DNA of 64,000 nt from Flavobacteriales bacterium (GTDB lineage Bacteria; Bacteroidota; Bacteroidia; Flavobacteriales_F; PHOS-HE28). The stretch covers positions 1,426,001 through 1,490,000 of the forward strand of contig JADKHI010000001.1 of assembly GCA_016721825.1 (NCBI GenBank), written 5' to 3'. The position numbers and the translations under genes are program-made. This document shows, piece by piece, positions 58,351 through 64,000 of the stretch (its first letter is position 1; every line of letters begins with the position of its first letter). The notes beneath the pieces are model-generated. The model was not told the DNA's origin, ran no database searches, and saw only the letters and a list, made by a program, of their open reading frames with translations.

Positions 58351-58405
<55 letters not shown>

Positions 58406-58407
58406 GA

Positions 58408-58434
58408 AAGGCGGTCCCACAGGGGCCGCCTTTT
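58408..58434 (+). terminator. Terminator ending the tRNA-Ala array
   Basis: AAGGCGGTCCC and GGGGCCGCCTT form an 11-bp stem (one GU) with an ACA loop and TTTT. It resembles the unit terminators but differs in loop and several pairs, fitting an original tRNA-Ala terminator from which the unit versions diverged, or vice versa. Confidence 0.75.
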
Positions 58435-58476
58435 CCGTTCCATGGTGTTCGTCATGTACTGGTCAGGTCGAAGGGC

Positions 58477-59883
58477 TCACCGGGAAATGATCAACCGGTG
58501 CTGCTGCTGGCGACCACTGGCGGTCCGGAACAGAAGCACATAGGCGCCTCTGGTCCATTGCCCAACATCCAACGGATATGTTCCTGGCCCGGCGAAGCTG
58601 TCCTTCCACACAGTTCTGCCCGATGGGTCGACCAACGAAGCCGTGGTGATCCCCGTGCTGGATAGTCCGATGTTCACCTGATCCGCTGCCGGGTTCGGGA
58701 ATACCTGCACTGCGAAAGGTTCCGTGGTCTCTTCCCCGACAGTGGAATAACCGGCCCCATCTGTCTTGACCAAGTACATTTCGATATTGGCCGAACCGCC
58801 GAACATATCGCTGGTGGTTCCCAATAACACATAGCCTCCGTCGCCCGTGCGATCAAGTGAATTGGCTTCACTGAAAACGCCGCGTTGATAAGTACGCTCC
58901 CAATCCATGAACCCATTGGCATCGGTCCGGAGCAGATGCATCTGGATATCCCCGGTCAACGCGTTCTCCTTTCGGCCCGCTACAATGAAGCCACCATCAT
59001 CCAGCTGTTGAACATCCATGGCCAGTTCGTCGCCAGCGGTGGCATGCACCCTTCGCCATAGCTCAATGCCCAAGGCATCGGTCCGGATCAATTGGATGTC
59101 ACGATCCGGATAGCCGTTCCCACCGGCAATGATGAAACCGCCATCAGCGGTGACCGTCAAGCCTCGTGCTTCATCCGCCCCGGGGGTCACATACTGGTGT
59201 GACCAGAGCGTGTCACCATTCTGATCCATCCGCAATAGATAGAGTTCACCGTCCGGGTCCGCGAATCCTGAATTCTGCACGAGCACAACGGATCCGTTAT
59301 CCGATGTCTGTTGAACAGCCAGCGCCATCTCTCCACCTCCCAGATCGATCGTGCTGTTCCAGATGATGTTCCCGCTCCCATCCGTACGAACGACATAGAC
59401 ATCGTCGAGCGAAGGACCTGAGGAACCGCAGACCACGAAACCACCATCGCTGGTCTGTTGTAAGGCATAGCCCAGATCGCGGCCCAACGAGCCGGGATAG
59501 TGCTTCACCCAAAGCGTACTGCCGTTCGCATCTGTGCGTACCAGTGTGAGCGTGTCGGAACCGAAGCCATTGAACATACCGCACATGGCAAATCCTCCAT
59601 CGGTGGTCTGACGTACCGCGTACCCGATCTCCAAGTTGATGGTACCATAGGTCATTGTCCACTCGACCGCACCCGTACCATTAGTGCGGACCAAGTACAT
59701 ATCGCCGCTCCCGTTCCCTTGGCTATAGGTAACGCCTGAAAGTACATAGCCTCCATCACTGGTCTCCTGAACGCTGAACCCAAGCTCATCGTCAACACCG
59801 CCATAGACCTGTTCGAAGGTGGTCTGTCCAGTGACCATCGCCGAGGCAAGGAACAAGCCGAAGGAACTCAGGATGCGCTTCAT
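58477..59883 (-). CDS. Secreted repeat (beta-propeller-like) protein with type A T9SS domain
   Basis: 468 residues. Signal peptide (MKRILSSFGLFLASAMVTGQ). About seven repeats of 45-50 residues share QxTSDGGYVLSG/QTTDGGFAMCG/QQTSDNGSVV followed by D-x-(Y/T)-L-x-R-T-D-x-x-G, a pattern seen in extracellular propeller-type proteins of this phylum. The C-terminus is a type A T9SS domain (VQVFPNPAADQVNIGLS; LDVGQWTRGAYVLLF). A TACCTTTC element is five bases before the ATG. Ligand or substrate unknown. Confidence 0.85.
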   Translation of the reverse strand: MKRILSSFGLFLASAMVTGQTTFEQVYGGVDDELGFSVQETSDGGYVLSGVTYSQGNGSGDMYLVRTNGTGAVEWTMTYGTINLEIGYAVRQTTDGGFAMCGMFNGFGSDTLTLVRTDANGSTLWVKHYPGSLGRDLGYALQQTSDGGFVVCGSSGPSLDDVYVVRTDGSGNIIWNSTIDLGGGEMALAVQQTSDNGSVVLVQNSGFADPDGELYLLRMDQNGDTLWSHQYVTPGADEARGLTVTADGGFIIAGGNGYPDRDIQLIRTDALGIELWRRVHATAGDELAMDVQQLDDGGFIVAGRKENALTGDIQMHLLRTDANGFMDWERTYQRGVFSEANSLDRTGDGGYVLLGTTSDMFGGSANIEMYLVKTDGAGYSTVGEETTEPFAVQVFPNPAADQVNIGLSSTGITTASLVDPSGRTVWKDSFAGPGTYPLDVGQWTRGAYVLLFRTASGRQQQHRLIISR

Positions 59884-59887
59884 AAAG

Positions 59888-59895
59888 GAAAGGTA
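59888..59895 (-). promoter_or_regulatory. Candidate -7 element TACCTTTC of the repeat-protein gene
   Basis: TACCTTTC on the minus strand (one base from TAnnTTTG) ends four bases before the start codon at 59883. It is one more member of the element family seen across the window; no -33 TTG. Confidence 0.35.
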
Positions 59896-59957
59896 GTGAT
59901 CTGCCGAATGCTAGAACCCGTGATCATTCATCGATCACAGGCAAGATGCCGGAAGCA

Positions 59958-60314
59958 CTATCGCTGCTTCCAGCGACGAACGAGTTCCTGACGGTGCGTG
60001 CGGCACACAAGGAGCAGTTGTTCGCCAAGTTGTACCCCCCGTTCGCGTAGCGCGGTGATCCTGCGCGGATCGACCAAGTAGCTCCGATGGATCCGCACGA
60101 GATGCGGCGAGCCTAGTCGCGCTTCCAAGGCTGAAAGGGAGGAGGACACGACATAGCGACGATCGGCCGTGTGCAAGGTGCAGTAGTTGTCATCCGCCTC
60201 CACATACCTGACCGCATCGACCAGCACTTTGACCAGGGCACCGCGATCACGTACGAGGAATGTTCCAGCGGGTTGTCCGGTCGGCGGCTGATATGCGCTG
60301 CGGGCTAGCAACAC
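59958..60314 (-). CDS. Stand-alone LytTR DNA-binding domain protein
   Basis: 118 residues from GTG 60314; the frame is closed by a TGA a short way upstream, so there is no receiver domain. A complete LytTR domain is visible: VKVLVDAVRYVEADDNYCTL, VVSSSLSALEARLGSPHLVRIHRSYLVDPRRITAL and RTHRQELVRRW. LytTR proteins bind pairs of direct repeats; candidates occur upstream of two genes in this region. The short form and GTG start beside a broken secreted-protein gene suggest a rearranged remnant, though the domain looks intact. Confidence 0.75.
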   Translation of the reverse strand: MLLARSAYQPPTGQPAGTFLVRDRGALVKVLVDAVRYVEADDNYCTLHTADRRYVVSSSLSALEARLGSPHLVRIHRSYLVDPRRITALRERGVQLGEQLLLVCRTHRQELVRRWKQR

Positions 60315-60451
60315 CGCCCACGATGGCGTTCACCGCGCTGGACACGGATGGGAAATCCGGGCTGACCCCCTCCGACGGTGTAAGTGCCTGAGAGCTGTGC
60401 ACAAGCGTTCAGCGCCAAAGCGCTCAGAAGAACGGAACAGAGTTGTTTCAT
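60305..60451 (-). pseudogene. 5' fragment of a beta-helix secreted-protein gene
   Basis: ATG 60451 overlaps the stop of the upstream gene (ATGA) and opens MKQLCSVLLSALALNACAQ, a signal peptide, then LSGTYTVGGGQPGFP, which resembles the start of the intact gene at 62.1-63.7 kb (QLNGVYTVNPAGGG). After FP a one-base insertion breaks the frame; the +1 frame continues SVSSAVNAIVGGVASP, matching the TISAAVNALNTVGVSG part of the relative. Then homology ends at the LytTR gene. The rest of the gene is missing. Confidence 0.65.
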
Positions 60452-61743
60452 GGCTTCGAGATCTTGTTCAGCAGGCCCTTGCCTTGATCCAGATAATTAG
60501 TACTTCCCCCCTTGGTCGGCGCACCAGTGGTACCGGCTTGTTGCCCTTCGCCAGCCTCTTCCTTGCAGAGGTACCCGGGCTCGTAGCTGCGCAAGCGCGC
60601 GATGTCGTTCTCGTTCACGTGGATGTACACCTCGATGGTGTTCAGCTTCCAGCTGCCGCCCACCTGCTGGCCGTTCTTCCAGGTGGTGCCGCCACGTTCC
60701 CACACGAAACGGCTGGCCTTGTCCTTCACCTTGTTCCACAGTTGGAACTGGCTGTTGTAGTACTCCTTCTCCGCAGGGCGCGCGCAGTACTGCTCACCCC
60801 AGTTCATCTGGTTCTTGCAACAGACCTGGACAATGCCGTCCATCCATCCCTGCGCTTGCGCGCTGAGCTGTGTTGTACTGCCTTCCACGAACCAGCCAGC
60901 GGAGAGCACCTTCATCAGATATGCACGGATCTTCGCTTCATCCGCAGTGCGCAGGATGTCCACCGTATGCTGCATGGCCTCCCGATCGCTAGCGAATTCC
61001 GGGACATCCATGGACGGCAATGCGCTAGCGGCCGCTTGGGCCTGTTGCTCTGCGGCAACGCTGCCCAGCGTAGGCATCTTCTTAAGCTCCCACTCGGCGT
61101 AGTCCTTGCGCGCTCCGCGGATGCTCTCCTTCTCTTCGCTTACCAAGTGCTCCTTCCAGGGTGCGTTGATGGCATCTCGATAGAAGTGCACGAGCAAACG
61201 ATCCGAGTACACCACCGTCCAGGTAGGTCCTTCCTTGCGTTCGTATGCCGTTTCCACAGGCACGGTCATGTGGGTCGGACTCTCCCATATGGCCCCCCCG
61301 TCCGGCGGGAAGCGTAAGTAGTGCAGTTGGCCCACGATGTTGTTGAACTTATAGTCGCCTAGCACACCGTGCAGGTTGCCTTTCAGCATGTCCATCACCT
61401 CATCGCTGCTTGGCGCGGGTATGCCCGTGTACGTGTTGTAGGTGGTGAGGAAGTCCTGATAGGTGTTGGTGACGTAGCTGTACCGGGCGGATCCACCGAT
61501 CTCGATCAGCGCGTTCGGGTACTCCGGTATCCCCGCATTGCGCCACACCACACAAGCGCGGTCCCAGTAGTACTGACTGCCTGCATCGCTCCATACCTTC
61601 TTGATGGTACCGGGTCGCAACTCCTTCTTCACGACCCCCGGCCAGCTGATGTCCTTCAACACCTGGGCATCCGAAGGTTGTGCATACACCGCGATCACAG
61701 AGAGGCTGATGGCGGCAACAAGGAGTGCGATCCGGTAGCGCAT
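60448..61743 (-). CDS. Secreted protein of unknown function, downstream of LytTR-type repeats
   Basis: 431 residues from ATG 61743 (MRYRIALLVAAISLSVIAVYAQ, signal peptide); the open frame to 62094 upstream is intergenic and contains the direct repeats. The mature protein has no recognised domain. It is Trp- and Tyr-rich with VGQLHYLRFPPDGGAIWE, IVQVCCKNQMNWGEQYCARP (four Cys) and a C-terminal Gly/Gln-rich tail (EAGEGQQAGTTGAPTKGG). No T9SS domain. Paired LytTR-like sites are 60-94 bases before the start, so regulation by a nearby LytTR protein is likely. Confidence 0.75.
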   Translation of the reverse strand: MRYRIALLVAAISLSVIAVYAQPSDAQVLKDISWPGVVKKELRPGTIKKVWSDAGSQYYWDRACVVWRNAGIPEYPNALIEIGGSARYSYVTNTYQDFLTTYNTYTGIPAPSSDEVMDMLKGNLHGVLGDYKFNNIVGQLHYLRFPPDGGAIWESPTHMTVPVETAYERKEGPTWTVVYSDRLLVHFYRDAINAPWKEHLVSEEKESIRGARKDYAEWELKKMPTLGSVAAEQQAQAAASALPSMDVPEFASDREAMQHTVDILRTADEAKIRAYLMKVLSAGWFVEGSTTQLSAQAQGWMDGIVQVCCKNQMNWGEQYCARPAEKEYYNSQFQLWNKVKDKASRFVWERGGTTWKNGQQVGGSWKLNTIEVYIHVNENDIARLRSYEPGYLCKEEAGEGQQAGTTGAPTKGGSTNYLDQGKGLLNKISKP

Positions 61744-62074
61744 GTAACGAGCGTATTGATCGTACGAACTTGGTGCGACCTCGTCGCATATACCTGAAGG
61801 ATCGGGTGAACGTCGGAATTGAACGGGTGAACGTCGGCACCAAGGCATTGATGACCCCAAGGGGGTAGGTGGATCACAGTGCACGTTCCGTCGTGTTCGA
61901 CAACGGTTCTTGAAAAGGGTCCATCGAACACAGCGTGGTCGCAGGAACTGTTTCAAGTCGGCTTCTCCCTCGTGCAGTGAACAAGTGAGCGGGGTGACAC
62001 TGTCCGCAATGGTTCGTGGTAGGGACGCATCAGCATCGCCTGTCCAGCGCACTTCCGACTGGAAACTTGAGGCG
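61744..62074. other. 331-base intergenic region with LytTR-type repeats
   Basis: Between the unknown secreted protein gene (start 61743, minus strand) and the beta-helix gene (stop 62075, minus strand). Apart from the paired GGGTGAACGTC repeats near 61803-61837, no gene, RNA or strong terminator is seen. Confidence 0.7.
61803..61837 (-). promoter_or_regulatory. Paired LytTR-like direct repeats upstream of the 431-residue protein gene
   Basis: CGGGTGAACGTCGG occurs at 61803-61816 and again at 61824-61837, start to start 21 bases (two helical turns). On the gene's strand each reads CCGACGTTCACCCG, containing GACGTTCAC, which fits 8 of 9 positions of the LytTR half-site consensus [TA][AC][CA]GTTN[AG][TC]. 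They lie 60-94 bases upstream of ATG 61743. Confidence 0.7.
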
Positions 62075-63685
62075 TCAACGCTGAACCACGACACGGACCG
62101 GCTGTGCCTCGTTGGCCAACCAAAGCAGGAAAGTTCCGACTGGCATGTCGCTCAGATCGAGCGTGCCGGGCAGGGCAAGAATTCCTTGCCGCACCACACG
62201 GCCGTGCATATCCAGCAACCGGAAGCCTTCGGTGCGTGCCTCGGCGGTTGCGATGGTGAGCCGCTCGCTCACGGGATTGGGGTACACTTTGAAGTCTCCA
62301 GTTGCGACCTCTTGGTCCGCCCATTGCTCCAGTGCGCGGGGTGGAGCAGGCGGAGTGAAAACGCGCTCATCGCATCCCATGTCCGCGATCTGGTTGAAGG
62401 GCAGAGGACGCGTATCCCCATCGATGTCCTGAACGATGCCGAAAGTGAGCGGCACTTTGTTCAAAGCCGGGGAGAACGCCTGCAGGTGCAAGTCCGTGGC
62501 GGATACGTAGAGCGGATCGATGAACAGGCTGTTGAGGTCGTAACCCAATGCCTGCCATTGAGCGAGTGTGGTGGTTCCGAACCACCCCTGATCCACCGCC
62601 AAGCCCGTCGGGCTGAAGAACAGATTGTAGTCGCTGTTCATCGGTGCGCCTTGGGTCTTCATCGGCGCGGATGACAAGGCTCTGAGCGCGTTGCCTTTGA
62701 TCCGGATATTCGTGTCGTTCAATAGGTCGAGCGCGGTTCCCAGGACCGCGTTCTGGTTCAATGCACTGTTGTGATACACATCCACCCACTTGCAATAGTC
62801 GAACTTCGCACAGGTGGTGGCCCACACCACGATGTTCGGTAGCGGGTCATGGACGAACATGTTGTTGGCCACCTTGATGCGGTCCGCGTTCGTTCCGATG
62901 CAGTTGTTCATGTGCAAGCTCTTGCCCCCGAACATCACGCGTGTGCGGTTCGCCGTAACGGCGATCGGGCGATCGCAACTGAGCAGCCTGATCGCGTTCT
63001 CTTCGGGAACCGAGCTGTAGCATTCCCCGGTCAACGTGATGGTATTCCGCCGTACCTCCACATCGGAAGAGCCGGTTACGTTCATACCGATGCACTTCGC
63101 ATTGATCACATTATCGTTGATGTAGGTCTTGATGCCATCACCTCCAACCCCGACTCCTTGGTCCACATTATCCAATCGGTTATGATGGATGTTCAGGTAC
63201 CTCCCCTGCCAGAACACGATCGCATCATCCTGCTCTAGCGGTCCGTAGCCGAAGACGACGCAATGGTGGATCTCGATGTTCGTCGGGTACGAGTTCCCCT
63301 CAAAACCGCGATCCGGTGCCTTCACCCGCAAGTAGCGGAAGCCCACATAGTCGCAATCCAACAACTTGATGGTGGTGCTGTCCGCACCCGGTCCGATCGT
63401 CACAGCGGTGCTATCCAGCGTGGAGGATTCGAACCACACCCACCGCGTGGCGCTGGTGCCGTTGATCTGGTTCAGCGTGAAGCTCTCCGGATAGGTCCCC
63501 GGAACGATGCGGATGGTGACCGGACCACTAACGCCCACCGTATTCAACGCGTTCACCGCTGCACTGATCGTGGTGTAGTTGCCCCCGCCCGCTGGGTTCA
63601 CGGTGTAAACACCGTTGAGTTGTGCGGCGATGGTCAAGGGCAACGCCATCAGCAAGGCGGCCAGGGTGTGTGTGCGTGATCTCAT
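62075..63685 (-). CDS. Secreted right-handed beta-helix protein with type A T9SS domain
   Basis: 536 residues. Signal peptide (THTLAALLMALPLTIAAQ). The start LNGVYTVNPAGGGNYTTISA and VGVSGPVTIRIVPGTYPESF is a common opening of T9SS beta-helix proteins. Beta-helix coils follow (NIEIHHCVVFGYGPLEQDD; VEVRRNTITLTGECYS; IRIKGNALRALSS), with a segment NKVPLTFGIVQDIDGDTRP and PFNQIADMGCDE typical of this group, then a type A T9SS domain (KVYPNPVSERLTIAT; LDLSDMPVGTFLLWL). LytTR-like paired repeats lie 58-89 bases upstream. A broken relative is at 60.3-60.45 kb. Confidence 0.88.
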   Translation of the reverse strand: MRSRTHTLAALLMALPLTIAAQLNGVYTVNPAGGGNYTTISAAVNALNTVGVSGPVTIRIVPGTYPESFTLNQINGTSATRWVWFESSTLDSTAVTIGPGADSTTIKLLDCDYVGFRYLRVKAPDRGFEGNSYPTNIEIHHCVVFGYGPLEQDDAIVFWQGRYLNIHHNRLDNVDQGVGVGGDGIKTYINDNVINAKCIGMNVTGSSDVEVRRNTITLTGECYSSVPEENAIRLLSCDRPIAVTANRTRVMFGGKSLHMNNCIGTNADRIKVANNMFVHDPLPNIVVWATTCAKFDYCKWVDVYHNSALNQNAVLGTALDLLNDTNIRIKGNALRALSSAPMKTQGAPMNSDYNLFFSPTGLAVDQGWFGTTTLAQWQALGYDLNSLFIDPLYVSATDLHLQAFSPALNKVPLTFGIVQDIDGDTRPLPFNQIADMGCDERVFTPPAPPRALEQWADQEVATGDFKVYPNPVSERLTIATAEARTEGFRLLDMHGRVVRQGILALPGTLDLSDMPVGTFLLWLANEAQPVRVVVQR

Positions 63686-63742
63686 GGGGCTTCGGTCGGT
63701 GCTCCGAAGGTCACCTGACAGACGTGTTCACAACCCACCGAT

Positions 63743-63774
63743 CGGGTGAACGTCCCTACGGAATGGGTGAACGG
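63743..63774 (-). promoter_or_regulatory. Paired LytTR-like direct repeats upstream of the beta-helix gene
   Basis: CGGGTGAACGTC at 63743 and TGGGTGAACGG at 63764 are 21 bases apart, the same spacing as at 61803/61824. On the gene's strand they read GACGTTCACCCG and CCGTTCACCCA. The pair lies 58-89 bases before ATG 63685 and directly after the stop of the LytTR gene. Confidence 0.7.
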
Positions 63775-64000
63775 TCAGAGCGTGCGGATCCGCGCCATCA
63801 GCGCGTCCTTGTGCGTCTTGCCCACAGGTATGTTCTGCGCACCGATCCGCACGTAGCCCTCCTGCACGGCGGTCACCTTGCGCAGGTCGACCAGGTAACT
63901 ACGGTGGATACGCAAGTGGTGCGGACTATTCAGTTTCTCCTCCACCGCACTGAGCGTGCTGGTGATCACGAACTTCCTGGTCGGCGTGAAGAGGGTCACG
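63775..64000 (-). CDS. LytTR-domain response regulator, 5' part outside the window
   Basis: The 75 visible C-terminal residues are most of a LytTR DNA-binding domain: KFVITSTLSAVEEKLNSPHHLRIHRSYLVDLRKVTAVQEG and IPVGKTHKDALMARI. The frame is open at the window edge, so an upstream receiver domain is likely but unseen. It stops just before the paired repeats that precede the beta-helix gene, so it is the best candidate for their regulator. Similar in domain to the stand-alone LytTR at 59.96-60.3 kb. Confidence 0.88.
   Translation of the reverse strand, partial: VTLFTPTRKFVITSTLSAVEEKLNSPHHLRIHRSYLVDLRKVTAVQEGYVRIGAQNIPVGKTHKDALMARIRTL

Noticed and set aside
61744..62094. N-terminal extension of the 431-residue secreted protein
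   Set aside because: The extension is Arg/Cys/Pro-rich, contains the LytTR-like repeats, and a proper signal peptide starts at 61743.

Overview
The window is a high-GC chromosomal segment of a Bacteroidota bacterium, most likely a Flavobacteriales-type lineage. Evidence: at least eleven secreted proteins end in type IX secretion (T9SS) C-terminal domains, four of the CHU_C gliding-motility type and seven of type A; the best promoter matches are the Bacteroidota TTG-N18/19-TAnnTTTG form; and housekeeping blocks typical of the phylum are present (pdxA-DUF177-rpmF-plsX-fabH-accB-accC; sufBCDS-sufE-sufT-DUF2480). The taxonomic call is inference from gene content; no rRNA is present.

Layout. 1-11.3 kb: two CHU_C surface proteins, metF, a LamG T9SS protein, an M1 aminopeptidase, and ribE translationally coupled behind a third CHU_C protein. 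11.4-18.8 kb: leucyl aminopeptidase, then pdxA and the lipid-synthesis block to accC, with an imperfect inverted repeat in front of accC. 18.8-26.8 kb: a lipoprotein, a beta-rich envelope protein, a T9SS protein, dxs, a membrane protein, thiL and a parallel-beta-helix T9SS protein. 26.9-34.1 kb: the suf iron-sulfur cluster operon with a strong promoter, an overlapping palindromic operator, an embedded Cys-rich secreted protein gene and three GTAG-headed REP-like hairpins. 34.1-48 kb: an M6-like protease, a purF-type amidotransferase, a 1,295-residue CHU_C protein, haaO and ACMSD (kynurenine pathway), secreted proteins and an SDR. 48-57 kb: an OmpR-type response regulator and its kinase, a candidate AMS dehydrogenase (next kynurenine step after ACMSD), a 38-residue ORF, a DUF6272/SiaB-like protein, an HD-domain/polyphosphate kinase 1 fusion and a tandem universal stress protein. 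57.3-58.4 kb: tRNA-Ala(GGC) followed by three tandem 347-348 bp units, each with a terminator, a GIY-YIG nuclease ORF and a defective tRNA-Ala copy. 58.5-64 kb: T9SS proteins and LytTR regulators, with paired direct repeats 21 bp apart in front of two secreted-protein genes.

Most notable: the tRNA-Ala/GIY-YIG array, in which each nuclease ORF takes its stop codon from the D-arm of a tRNA copy whose anticodon arm is replaced by an 8-bp hairpin; the HD-PPK1 fusion beside a SiaB-like gene, near a two-component system with TTAAC direct repeats; and the LytTR module with recognisable binding sites. Many genes also share a TA(C/T)CTT(C/T)G element just upstream of their start codons.
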